Source: CAYUZU01 sp964448675 (GTDB taxonomy: Bacteria; Planctomycetota; Phycisphaerae; UBA1845; Fen-1342). From it: a stretch of DNA of 64,000 nt. Position numbers and translations under genes: made by a program. The DNA lies in the NCBI GenBank assembly GCA_964448675.1, contig CAYUZU010000003.1, positions 124,001 through 188,000 of the forward strand, given 5' to 3'. This document shows positions 29,460-38,967 of this stretch, in pieces. Positions within the stretch are counted from its first letter, which is position 1. Every line of letters starts with the position of its first letter. The notes below the pieces were generated by a model, which worked only from the letters and a program-made list of their open reading frames with translations, ran no database searches and had not been told where the DNA came from.

Positions 29460-29795
29460 TCACTTCATGCGGTCAACGGCTTCCTCGAGCGTCGGACACA
29501 CCTCGAAGAAGCGGTCGAGCTGCGACGTCTGCAGGACGCCGGTGACGAATGCCGACGGACGGGCGAGGATGACGCGGCCTTCCTGGATGTTGGCTTGCGC
29601 GGTGACGCGGACGAGTTCGCCCAGGGCGGTGGAGTTGAGATAAGGCACCTCGCTGAGGTCGATGACGACGCGCACGCCGGGGCCGGTGTACAGCCCGGTG
29701 ACCAGCTCGACGAAGTTGGGCCCCTGCCCGCCGATGAAATCCCCGCGGATGCGGACGACCTTGACGCCCGCGTGGTCTTCGATATCCACCGTCAT
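29460..29795 (-). CDS. STAS-domain anti-anti-sigma factor-like protein
   Basis: 111 residues from ATG 29795, which follows GAGG by five bases; in-frame upstream codons lack such a site. The single STAS domain runs 'MTVDIEDHAGVKVVRIRGDF' at the start and has the phospho-acceptor Ser in 'VPYLNSTALGELV'. In SpoIIAA-type systems this Ser is phosphorylated by an anti-sigma kinase to control a sigma factor. No kinase or phosphatase partner is encoded nearby. Confidence 0.9.
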   Translation of the reverse strand: MTVDIEDHAGVKVVRIRGDFIGGQGPNFVELVTGLYTGPGVRVVIDLSEVPYLNSTALGELVRVTAQANIQEGRVILARPSAFVTGVLQTSQLDRFFEVCPTLEEAVDRMK

Positions 29796-29919
29796 GTGCA
29801 CCTCACTCGCACGCTGTTGTCTGTCGGGCAACATCCGTCGCGCTAACGTAGTCGACGCTGCGCGCACTGGCAACGGGGAGACGGGGCGCGGGCGTCCGTC
29901 AGAGACGCGGCGCCGGCGA

Positions 29920-31200
<1,281 letters not shown>

Positions 31201-31401
31201 CCACCCAAATCCTTCGCTCTGACCCTTGCCGCGACCCGCCGGCAAACCGGCGGCCGCCTATGTATTTCGACGCGGTTACGACCGTGACCTAAACCATTTT
31301 ATCCGGCGGGGCTTTCATTGCCAAACGAGCGGCGTTTTCGTGCAGTTTCAGCGGGGTTTCGGCCGGGCGCGGTTTCGGTGTGGCGGGTTTTACGTGTCGG
31401 C

Positions 31402-31677
31402 TCAACCTTCCGATTGCCGCGCGTCGCCACGGTCGTCCTCCGCGGACGCCGCCGGCAGATCCGTCATCTGCGCGAGCAGGGTGTCGCGCATCGCCTTGAA
31501 CTCCTGCTCGGTGATCTCGCCGCGGGCACGCATGTCCCGCAGGTCCTGAAACGTGAAGGCCTCGGCCTGCACCTCCTGGTGCGCCCAGCGACGAACGGTC
31601 ATGACGACGATGAACCCCACCAGGATCGCCGCCACCACGACCGCGAGCCAACCCAGCAATCCGGCGTATTCGTCCAC
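31402..31677 (-). CDS. Small membrane protein with SHOCT-like C-terminus
   Basis: 91 residues from GTG 31677, with GAGG six bases upstream. One hydrophobic helix ('WLAVVVAAILVGFIVVM', about 10-27) is followed by a short amphipathic part with 'LRDMRARGEITEQEFKAMR', the pattern of SHOCT oligomerisation domains. Role unknown; SHOCT proteins are often membrane-linked oligomers. It stands alone between clpX and the secretin-like gene. Confidence 0.75.
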   Translation of the reverse strand: MDEYAGLLGWLAVVVAAILVGFIVVMTVRRWAHQEVQAEAFTFQDLRDMRARGEITEQEFKAMRDTLLAQMTDLPAASAEDDRGDARQSEG

Positions 31678-31767
31678 ACCCCACCTCAGCCGCGGGCATT
31701 TCGTCCAAAGAAACGGGCGGCGCGGCTGCCAAAGCCCACGCCGCCCAATTGATCAACCGACCCTCGA

Positions 31768-32526
31768 TCAGGGACCGAGGACTTCATCGTCCGACAGGTA
31801 CCCGCCGATCTGCTGATGCACCAGCAGCGTGTTGCGAATGATCAGCAGGGTCTTGTAGGTCTGGATCGTGCCCTTGCCGGCTCCGTTGGCCGCCCAGGAG
31901 TCGGGCTCGACGGTGCTCTGGATCACGTTGACGATATTCTCCAGCTGCACGTCGTTGGCCAGTTCATTCTGGTCCTGCTGCTGCTGCTGGTTCTGCGTGC
32001 CGAAAACGCTCTGGCCGCCGCCGCCGCCCTGCTGCCCCAGGCCCTGGTTCTGCTGCTGGAAGTCCGGGCGGGGCGTGCTGGGTGTCGTCAGGAGCATGTC
32101 GGCCACGTCATAGACCTTGGTCACCATCTCGCGGCCGAGGTCTTCCTCGGTGGAAATGATCAGCAGGTTGCCGCTGGCGCGATAGGCCAGCACCAGGTCC
32201 GGCCCGGCGGCCTCATTCAGCAGCAGCCAGAGCACCTGCGACATGCGGAGGTTCCGCACCTGCATGCTGATCGGGGTGTCGCGCGGGACGCCGTAGTCCT
32301 CGAGCTGCTGCCAGCGGACCACGATGTTCATGTCCATGAACTCGGCCAGCCACTCGATCACCTGCTCGAACGGCTGGTCCTGGAAACGGACTTCGGGCAT
32401 GCGCTGGTTCAGTACCTTCAACGTCGGGACGCGCGTCTTGGGACGCTGGACCGCCGGCTGCGCCAGGGCAGCCGCCGGCGTGGCGACCACCGCCACGATC
32501 AGGGCCAGGGTGAGTTTCCGGTTCAT
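31768..32526 (-). CDS. Secreted protein with secretin-N/STN-like region
   Basis: 252 residues. Signal peptide ending near 'AALA-QPAV'. Residues 45-130 show the STN/secretin N-domain pattern ('VRFQDQPFEQVIEWLAEFMD', 'ISMQVRNLRMSQVLWLLLN') followed by 'NLLIISTEED'. A Gln/Gly-rich linker (about 155-190) precedes a short C-terminal domain with 'TLLIIRNTLLVHQQIG'. It lacks the secretin pore domain, so it is not a complete GspD. It is translationally coupled (ATGA) to the phosphatase-like gene upstream. Confidence 0.7.
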   Translation of the reverse strand: MNRKLTLALIVAVVATPAAALAQPAVQRPKTRVPTLKVLNQRMPEVRFQDQPFEQVIEWLAEFMDMNIVVRWQQLEDYGVPRDTPISMQVRNLRMSQVLWLLLNEAAGPDLVLAYRASGNLLIISTEEDLGREMVTKVYDVADMLLTTPSTPRPDFQQQNQGLGQQGGGGGQSVFGTQNQQQQQDQNELANDVQLENIVNVIQSTVEPDSWAANGAGKGTIQTYKTLLIIRNTLLVHQQIGGYLSDDEVLGP

Positions 32527-33965
32527 GGTCGTCCTCCTGAACTGCTGGGACCGTACCGATCAGTGACTTCCCCCATCCCGGCGTCTCCAGTGTCTATTGT
32601 AGCAGATTCTGCGGCCCTCGCATCCGTCAGGGCCGGTTTTCGACGATTCGCGACGTCTGCGGTGACCGTCGACAGCCGCCGTGGCCAGCCCGCCGCGCGG
32701 CACAGAATCTCGCGCAACGCCGGCAGCGACAGCACGCGCGGCAGGCCGATATCGGTCGCCATCGCGAAGGTCTCGCTGACTCGCCGGTGCAGTCCGCCGT
32801 GGGTCCCGTGCATCCGCACGAAGCGGTTGAACAGGCCACTGCCCACAAACCAGCCGGCTGCCATGCTGACAACGACGTCGGGCTGCTCTTCGGCGATATC
32901 AAACAGCCCGTCCCACAAGCGCGGCACCGCGGCAGGAAACGCCAGCGCGGCCGTGGCTTGCAGCCAGGCATCCCAGTCAGCGAAACCGGCATCGTCCACC
33001 AACCGCTCGGCCTGCAGGCGGCATCGGGCCACATCGACGCCGAGTGGATCCCCCACCCGGTTCTGGCACCGGTAGCGGCGCGCACCGCTGGTGGCGAGCC
33101 GGCTGTGGATGACGGCCTCGTCCCGGCCCACGCAAACCCGCACGGCGTCGCGCTGGCGGGCAGCGACAAGCTCGACCTGCGGCAGGCCGCGCAGGGAGGC
33201 GGCGACCGCGTCGCGCGTGGCCTCGTCGAACGCGTGCATGCGGGCAACGTCCAGCAAGCCGAACAGCGGCATCACGACATCGCCCGGGCGCCGCAGGCGG
33301 TTTGTGACGCGCAGGCCGGCCGCTTGCAGCACCGAGCGCAGATCGCACGGTTGCAGGTAGCCCTGCGCCGGCGGCCAGGCGGAGATGCCGTGGTCGGAAA
33401 ACATGACCAGCGAGAGCCGCTGGTCGACGTCGCGATGCAACCGCTCGATCCAGGCATCGAGCCGGATGAGCTCCGCGTCGATCTCCGCAGCGGGCAGCAT
33501 GTGCCCGAGCGCGTCGGTGCTCAGCAAATAGAGCACGATGGTACTGGCGCCTTGCCGAAGACGGCGGTCGAAGACCCGCCGCGCGCGGCGCAGCTCGCTG
33601 TGAAACACCTGCCGCGGCAGGAGATACATCAGCCCGTCCTCGACGAAGTTGAGACGGTAGTCGCTGTACCGCACCCAGCGTTCGTTGCCGCCGCTGAGAT
33701 AGAACCACAGGGCCGCGGTATTACGGTTCCGCGATCGGCGGAAGTAGCCGGCCTCGTAACCGGGGGTCGGGCCGCTGGCGAAGAACGTGTCGAAGGCGGG
33801 GTCGGTCAGCGTCGGAAAGACGGAGATCAGGCGCGCGGGCGGAGAGAAGCGGCGGAAGTACCCCGCGCGGTGCAGCCCCGCCATGCGCTCGTGCGCGACG
33901 CCGTCCAGCAGCAACACCAGCAACGGCCGGTTGCCCGGACCGGACGCGGCGAGACCATGGCTCAT
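32523..33965 (-). CDS. Alkaline phosphatase superfamily (type I phosphodiesterase-like) protein
   Basis: 480 residues without a signal peptide. Metal-site motifs of the alkaline phosphatase superfamily are visible: 'LLLDGV' near residue 20, 'FPTLTDPAFDTFF' (probable Thr nucleophile), 'LLSTDALGHMLP' and 'VMFSDHGISA'. The expected reaction is hydrolysis of a phospho- or sulfo-ester or phosphodiester; substrate unknown. The C-terminal half is less conserved. Its stop lies in the start of the secretin-N-like gene, so the two are co-translated. Confidence 0.8.
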   Translation of the reverse strand: MSHGLAASGPGNRPLLVLLLDGVAHERMAGLHRAGYFRRFSPPARLISVFPTLTDPAFDTFFASGPTPGYEAGYFRRSRNRNTAALWFYLSGGNERWVRYSDYRLNFVEDGLMYLLPRQVFHSELRRARRVFDRRLRQGASTIVLYLLSTDALGHMLPAAEIDAELIRLDAWIERLHRDVDQRLSLVMFSDHGISAWPPAQGYLQPCDLRSVLQAAGLRVTNRLRRPGDVVMPLFGLLDVARMHAFDEATRDAVAASLRGLPQVELVAARQRDAVRVCVGRDEAVIHSRLATSGARRYRCQNRVGDPLGVDVARCRLQAERLVDDAGFADWDAWLQATAALAFPAAVPRLWDGLFDIAEEQPDVVVSMAAGWFVGSGLFNRFVRMHGTHGGLHRRVSETFAMATDIGLPRVLSLPALREILCRAAGWPRRLSTVTADVANRRKPALTDARAAESATIDTGDAGMGEVTDRYGPSSSGGRP

Positions 33966-34059
33966 TGGCTGCCCCCTTCAGCAGCCGTACATCGCAAGCA
34001 CCGGATTGGTCGCGGCCGGCTTCGCATACGGTCCCCTGGACCGCACCAGCATAGCGAAG

Positions 34060-34881
34060 CTAGTTCATGGCAACCAGTGTCGCCTCGAGCTGCTTCAGGT
34101 TGTCCTGCACGTGCGCGTAGTCGTCGGCGTTCGGCCGGTGCTGGAGGTAGCGCTGCAGGTGGGCACACGCCGTCCGCACGTCGCCCTGCCGGTAGCACAC
34201 CGCGGCCAGGTCCTGCAGGTGGCGGCCGTTGCGCGGCTCGAGCGCGGCCATGCGCTCCAGGATCCGCGCGACGTTCGGCAGGTCATAGCGTGCCAGATAC
34301 ACGTTGCGCAGGTTCCGCAGCAGCCGCGCCAGCACGCCATGCCCGTCCACCGGCCGCAGGTAGCGGCGCGTGAACGGGAAATTGCGCCCGAAGCGGCGGC
34401 GCACGATGCGACGACAGTCCCGAACCGACAATGGCCGTCCGTCGCGAAACGGATCGGCCAGCACGAAGCGCTCGGGGTCGTCGAAGCGTACGATGAAGCG
34501 GCCCGGCAGGGCGACGCCGTACACCGGCCACTTCAACCGTCGTGCCACCTCGATCCAGACCATGGACAAGGCGATGGGGATGCCACGCCGCTGGTCGAGC
34601 ACGCAGTTGAGATAGCAACTGTCGGGTTCGTAGTAGCGACGGCGGCTGCCCCGCAGCCCGTGTCCTTCCACCAGGACCTTGCGCAGCGCCTCGTAACGCA
34701 GCGTCGCCGACAAGCCGGGCCGCAGCGCGGCCACCTCGTCGGCCAATTCGTCCAGCCTGCGCAGGTAGCGCGAGATGTTCAGGTCCCGATGGACATCCCG
34801 TGCGAGGTGTAATGCAGCACAGTCGAGGCGAATATGATCAGGGTCCAACTCCATCAGCAAATCAAAGGGATGCCGGCTCAT
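34060..34881 (-). CDS. SirB1/transglutaminase-like protein with C-terminal TPR
   Basis: About 273 residues from ATG 34881. The middle carries the SirB1 (DUF-type transglutaminase-like) signature: 'YLNCVLDQRRGIPIALSMVW', then 'YGVALPGRFIVRF' and 'VLADPFRDGRPLS'. The end has TPR-like helices ('LQDLAAVCYRQGDVRTACAH'). The usual catalytic Cys may be the one in 'YLNCVL'. The family is widespread in bacteria with no firm function. A candidate promoter is listed upstream. Confidence 0.8.
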   Translation of the reverse strand: MSRHPFDLLMELDPDHIRLDCAALHLARDVHRDLNISRYLRRLDELADEVAALRPGLSATLRYEALRKVLVEGHGLRGSRRRYYEPDSCYLNCVLDQRRGIPIALSMVWIEVARRLKWPVYGVALPGRFIVRFDDPERFVLADPFRDGRPLSVRDCRRIVRRRFGRNFPFTRRYLRPVDGHGVLARLLRNLRNVYLARYDLPNVARILERMAALEPRNGRHLQDLAAVCYRQGDVRTACAHLQRYLQHRPNADDYAHVQDNLKQLEATLVAMN

Positions 34882-34962
34882 GTCCCTCACCCAAGCCGTT
34901 AAGATTACCCACTCACTAGGCCCGCAGAACGCGCGCCCCATTAAAAGCCCGTTGTCGCCCCG

Positions 34963-34971
34963 ACTATAGCA
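34963..34971 (-). promoter_or_regulatory. Candidate extended -10 promoter for the SirB1-like gene
   Basis: On the minus strand TGC is followed by TATAGT (five of six matches), forming an extended -10 element. The predicted start near 34956 gives a 75-base leader to ATG 34881. No good -35 box is visible. Confidence 0.42.
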
Positions 34972-35010
34972 AGTCGCCCCGGGGGGATGCGAGGGCAAAA
35001 ACGCGCGAAG

Positions 35011-35046
35011 AGTTATCAGACGATGCGCAACCTTTGCCCGATAACT
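35011..35046. repeat. Spaced inverted repeat, possible operator
   Basis: AGTTATC (35011-35017) and GATAACT (35040-35046) are exact inverted copies separated by 22 bases. The arm spacing of about three helical turns would suit a dimeric regulator. It lies in the divergent region, upstream of both genes. No regulator gene is adjacent. Confidence 0.4.
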
Positions 35047-35181
35047 TGCAGCGCGAAAACACACACAATTACCATGTGCGCATGCAAGAACTTGACGGCG
35101 ATGTTCTTATAGAAAACACCCTGTGCATCCGCTGCGCAGCGCATCCTGTGTGAAGCGGACGGCGAACCGTGATTGGCCCGC

Positions 35182-36078
35182 ATGTTTGACGAAAAAAAAG
35201 TCGCGCAAGCAGAAAAAAAACGTCGGCGTGGCGCGCACCTGTCGCGCCTTGCCGTGCTGTTGACCGTCGCCGCGTGCGCGGCCGCGCTCTTCTTCCGCAC
35301 CGAGCTTCGCGCGCGCTACTGGGCGTGGCAGATCGCCCGCGCCGACGACGACAGCGCCCGCGCCCGTTACCTGGCCGCACTGTGCGGCGCCGGGGAACGC
35401 GGCCGCTGGGGTATCAGCGCCCTGCTGGCGGCCGACGACCCGGCGCTGCGGCAGGCCGGCCTGCTCGCGGCACAGCGCATCGACGCGGCGTGGCCGACCG
35501 AGCGCTTCATGCACCACCTGCAGGACCCCGACCCCGCCGTGCAGGAGCTGGCCGCGGTCAGCCTGGCCATTCGCCAGCACGAGGCCGCCCTGCCCGCGCT
35601 CAAGTGGCTCTTTCAGACCGGGGACGAATCCACCGCGTCGGCCGCCGCCGTCGCGCTCGAGCAGCTCGGCACCCCCGGGGCGGTCGGCGCGCTCACCGAA
35701 TTGGCCGCCGAGCGTCACGGGGTGGCCCGGCAGGCGGCCCTGGTCGACGCCCTGAGCGGGATCGGGCGCCCGGGGTGCGTGCCGGGTCTGCTGCTGTCGC
35801 TGGGCGACCATCGCGTTACCACCCGGCCGACCCGCAGCGACGTCCTCGCCCGGGCGGCGCTTGGCGAGCTCCGCCGGCGCGGGCAGGTCCTTGCCACTTC
35901 AGTGCCGGCCGCGCTGCCCGCGCCACACACCATTGCCGAGCGCGCCGCCGCCGGCCTGCGACGTGTTACCGGCCTCGACCTCCCGTTTTCGTCGGACGCG
36001 GAGCCCGTCGCCCGCGAATCCGCGCGCGATGCCTGGCGCGCCTGGTACGCGGACCACGAGGAAGGCCGGCGCGACTGA
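35182..36078 (+). CDS. Membrane-anchored HEAT-repeat protein
   Basis: About 298 residues from ATG 35182; the TTG three codons upstream is less likely. Lys-rich N-terminus, one membrane helix ('LAVLLTVAACAAALFF', about 20-36), then HEAT-like helical repeats ('VQELAAVSLAIRQHEAALPA', 'AAAVALEQLGTPGAVGALTE'). The first 16 codons contain two runs of eight A (35192-35199 and 35213-35220), unusual in such GC-rich coding sequence. HEAT arrays typically mediate protein contacts; the partner is unknown. Confidence 0.7.
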   Translation: MFDEKKVAQAEKKRRRGAHLSRLAVLLTVAACAAALFFRTELRARYWAWQIARADDDSARARYLAALCGAGERGRWGISALLAADDPALRQAGLLAAQRIDAAWPTERFMHHLQDPDPAVQELAAVSLAIRQHEAALPALKWLFQTGDESTASAAAVALEQLGTPGAVGALTELAAERHGVARQAALVDALSGIGRPGCVPGLLLSLGDHRVTTRPTRSDVLARAALGELRRRGQVLATSVPAALPAPHTIAERAAAGLRRVTGLDLPFSSDAEPVARESARDAWRAWYADHEEGRRD

Positions 36079-36497
36079 CCCGCCCGGGTGCCCGGACCAC
36101 GGGCGCCGCACGCACCGCTCGGTATGCAACGCCAACACGCAAGGAAAAAAGCACCGGCCGATTTGACTTCCGCGCCGCTGCGCGCCTAAACGCCGCGCAA
36201 TGCGCATCACCCGTTTCCGGGGCACGCATCGCGGTGCCGCGGCGGATGCCACCCGCGCCCCTCCAGCCACCCCCGGGGTCCGGTAGTCGATCGCGCGCCG
36301 CCAGACGGCGTGCTGTTCGTTAACGGCCCATAATCATGAGCTCATCTCACGCCGCGAGTTGACTTCGAAAAAAAGCGTGTCCTAGAACCTGAATGAAAGC
36401 CGAGCACACAGTTCGCGGCACACGGCGACGCGTGAGCGAGCTGCCTGAAACTAACCACTGGTGCGCTTCGGGGTGTTGCGCACCTCGGGGAGTGGAG
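36079..36497. other. Intergenic region upstream of the PEP-CTERM gene
   Basis: 419 bases. Apart from the promoter candidate at 36359-36388 I see no gene, repeat or terminator. The stretch 36310-36400 has more A and T than the rest. Confidence 0.55.
36359..36388 (+). promoter_or_regulatory. Candidate promoter for the PEP-CTERM gene
   Basis: TTGACT (36359-36364, five of six matches) is followed after 18 bases by TAGAAC (36383-36388, four of six), with an A-run in the spacer. It would give a leader of roughly 100 bases to ATG 36498. Confidence 0.33.
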
Positions 36498-37124
36498 ATG
36501 AAGATGAGAGAAGCAAGATTACGCGCTGCGCTATGCTGTCTGGTGGGCAGCTTCCTGATGGTCGTGGCCGCCAATGGTGCGACGATCGCGACGTTTGCCG
36601 ACCCGGCGAGTGACGGCACCACGCCACTGTTCGACCTGGATAACACCGCAACCCCCAACCCGATCCTCTCGGGCGGCTGGGACGGGACCGACCCAAACCT
36701 GCCCATGCTGACGCTGCAGGTGCCGTGGACGGGCATGACCTACCAGGATGCCTCGTTCACCATGACGGACCTGGAAGTGACCGGTGAAGGCGAACTCGGT
36801 CCCGGCCAGATCAACTTCTTCGCCGCCGGCGACCCGAACACGCCCGTGCTCTCCATCACCTTCGAAACCGCCCGCATTTTCGGGAACTTCGGCTTCGGCG
36901 GGGCGGGCTTCAACGGTGACGATATGGTCGTCTTCTCCGGACCCGGGATTCCGCCGGCCGACGAACTCATGGAAGAGCAGTTCTCCTTCAGCTTTGCCAA
37001 CACCGTCGCGACGCAGACCGGTTACACATACACGGCGTCGTTCACCTCGTCTGCCATTCCGGAGCCCAGCGCCCTGGTGCTGCTGGGGGCCGGACCGCTG
37101 ATCCTGCTTCGTCGGCGCGGCTAG
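36498..37124 (+). CDS. PEP-CTERM sorting-signal protein
   Basis: 208 residues from ATG 36498, with GGGGAG upstream. N-terminal signal peptide (ends near 'AANGA'), a beta-rich body containing acidic and Asn/Gly residues, and at the C-terminus a textbook PEP-CTERM tag: Pro-Glu-Pro, then a hydrophobic stretch ('SALVLLGAGPLILL') and a terminal Arg cluster (RRRG). Such proteins are exported, sorted by an exosortase and usually end in the matrix or cell surface. The exosortase at 14838-15794 is the obvious processing enzyme. The body matches no family I know. Confidence 0.88.
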   Translation: MKMREARLRAALCCLVGSFLMVVAANGATIATFADPASDGTTPLFDLDNTATPNPILSGGWDGTDPNLPMLTLQVPWTGMTYQDASFTMTDLEVTGEGELGPGQINFFAAGDPNTPVLSITFETARIFGNFGFGGAGFNGDDMVVFSGPGIPPADELMEEQFSFSFANTVATQTGYTYTASFTSSAIPEPSALVLLGAGPLILLRRRG

Positions 37125-37148
37125 ACCCTGAACGACCAGACTCTGCTC

Positions 37149-37179
37149 AGGCGGGCTGGCGGCTTGGCCGTCGGCCCGC
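37149..37179 (+). terminator. Possible hairpin terminator after the PEP-CTERM gene
   Basis: GGCGGGC (37149-37155) pairs with GCCCGCC (37173-37179), 25 bases after the stop codon at 37124, with an inner GC-rich stem. There is no clear T-tract afterwards, so it may be a weak or Rho-assisted terminator. Confidence 0.35.
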
Positions 37180-37319
37180 CTTGCTGCGCGCGCCGCCCCA
37201 TCCCCGCGCCTGAAGACGGCCCCAGCGCCGACCGGCTTTGCGCCCGCGCCGGTCTTTGACTACAGTACGCCCGGCGCGGACGTCCCGCGTCCACGGCTTC
37301 GAGGGAGTCAACAGCGCGT

Positions 37320-38939
37320 ATGGGCAGCCCGCGATCGGCGACGGTCAGCACCCCGCGCGCCGGAATACCCGGCGGCAGCGCCGCACGCGTGCTCGGTCCG
37401 ATCCTCGCCTGGCTGCACGCCCTGCCGTTGCTGGTCGCCCTGCTGGTGCCATTGGCAGCCGTCTACCACGCCGCTGCCGCGTTGCTCGCACCGGGGGACG
37501 GCGAACTGCTGCACGAGATCCTCAAGCCCGGGCGCTGGGCCATGCTGCTGGGCAACACCGCGATCGTCTGCGCTGCCGCCGTCGGCACCGCCCTTCCGCT
37601 CGGTGGCACGCTGGCCCTGCTCGTGACGCGAACCAACCTTCCCGGCCGGCGCCTGCTCACCGGCGCGGCCCTGTTCGGCGCGTGCATTCCGATCTACGTC
37701 AGCACGGTCGTCTTCTTCGCCCTGGTGCCAGCGTATCAGCTCGCCGGTTCGGCACTGGCGGCCGGCGTCCTGTACGGGTTGGTGTACACGCCAGTGAGCG
37801 GCCTCATCCTCGGCGCGACGTTCCGGGCGGCCGATCCCGAACTCGAGGACCTCGCCTTGCTGGACGCGCCGCCGCGTACCGTGCTGCTGCGCGTTGCGGT
37901 TCCGGCGGCACGTGGCGGCATCGGCGTGGCGGCGCTGGTCACGGCGCTCCTGGTCACGACGGACTTCACCATTGCGGATGTACTCGCCGTACCGACCTTC
38001 GCCCGCGAAGCGTACAGCCAGTACGCACTCGACCGGCGCCATGCCGGCCCGCTGCTGACCGCCCTGCCCGTGCTGCTGTTGCTCGGGCTGGCCCTCGTCC
38101 TCGCGCAGCGGCGGTATGCCCGGACGGGCCGCGTGTCGCCTGAGACACCCGCGACGCTTTCTCGGACTTATGCGCTCGGCCGGTGGCGCCCATGGACCAT
38201 TCCGGGGGTGATCGTCGTTCTCGCTGCCGGCCTGGCGGCGCCGCTGGTCGCGCTCGTGTTGCACATCGACCCGCTCGACGGCGCCGTGTGGCGCATCGTG
38301 CGCGACCTGCTGCCGGAGGTCGGCCATGCGGCCCTGGTCGCCACCAGTTGCGCCACCATCGCGGTCCTCGCCGCCGCCGGTCTGGCCTGGAGCCTGATCC
38401 GCGGCCGGCGTACGCGTTGGCTCACGGGTGGGGCGGTAATCGTGTTGCTCGCGCTGCCGGCGCCGGTCGTCGGCATTACGCTGATTCTGCTCACGAACAC
38501 CGCATGGCTGGGCGACTTCTATGACCACCCGGCGAAGATCGTGCTCGGCCACCTGGTGCGTTTCCTGCCATTCGCCGTACTGCTGCTGGTGCCGGGCGTA
38601 CAGCGCATTTCACCCGAGCTCGAAGATGCCGCCGCGCTCGACGGCTGCGGCTGGCTGCGCACCCACGTAGCGCTGCGCTGGCCGAACCTGTGGCGCGACG
38701 CGGCCGTCGCCTGGCTGATCATCGTGGTGTTCAGCTTCGGCGAAGTCGGCACGACCGTGCTGCTGCAACTGCCGGGCTGGTCGCTGGCATCCGTGCGCGC
38801 GTTCACGCTGATTCACTTCGGCGTCTATCGCGACCTGGCGCTGTTGGCGATCCTCGCAGCCTTGTTTATCCTGCTGCCCTGGGCCCTGTTGTACTGGTCG
38901 TTGCGCCGTGCGGCGGTCGCACGAGCACGACGAGCATGA
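37320..38939 (+). CDS. ABC transporter permease, fused iron(III)/FbpB type
   Basis: 539 residues with about twelve hydrophobic segments in two similar halves, each with the EAA-type loop ('DPELEDLALLDAPPRTVLLR' and 'PELEDAAALDGCGWLRTHVA'). This two-domain BPD_transp_1 layout is typical of ferric iron, thiamine or phosphonate uptake permeases. It sits 28 bases upstream of the iron-type binding protein gene. No matching FbpC-type ATPase follows. Confidence 0.9.
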   Translation: MGSPRSATVSTPRAGIPGGSAARVLGPILAWLHALPLLVALLVPLAAVYHAAAALLAPGDGELLHEILKPGRWAMLLGNTAIVCAAAVGTALPLGGTLALLVTRTNLPGRRLLTGAALFGACIPIYVSTVVFFALVPAYQLAGSALAAGVLYGLVYTPVSGLILGATFRAADPELEDLALLDAPPRTVLLRVAVPAARGGIGVAALVTALLVTTDFTIADVLAVPTFAREAYSQYALDRRHAGPLLTALPVLLLLGLALVLAQRRYARTGRVSPETPATLSRTYALGRWRPWTIPGVIVVLAAGLAAPLVALVLHIDPLDGAVWRIVRDLLPEVGHAALVATSCATIAVLAAAGLAWSLIRGRRTRWLTGGAVIVLLALPAPVVGITLILLTNTAWLGDFYDHPAKIVLGHLVRFLPFAVLLLVPGVQRISPELEDAAALDGCGWLRTHVALRWPNLWRDAAVAWLIIVVFSFGEVGTTVLLQLPGWSLASVRAFTLIHFGVYRDLALLAILAALFILLPWALLYWSLRRAAVARARRA

Positions 38940-38967
38940 ACCTGTCCAGAAACCTGGGGAGCTCCCG

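Larger units (their letters stand above)
34882..35181. other. Divergent intergenic region with lower GC content
   Basis: 300 bases between the SirB1-like gene (minus) and the HEAT gene (plus). It is visibly richer in A and T than its surroundings, has an extended -10 element on the minus strand and a spaced inverted repeat, both listed separately. I see no small gene in it. Confidence 0.6.

Noticed and set aside
31768..32526. Complete type II secretion secretin (GspD)
   Set aside because: Protein has 252 residues with only an N-domain-like part; the pore-forming domain is absent.
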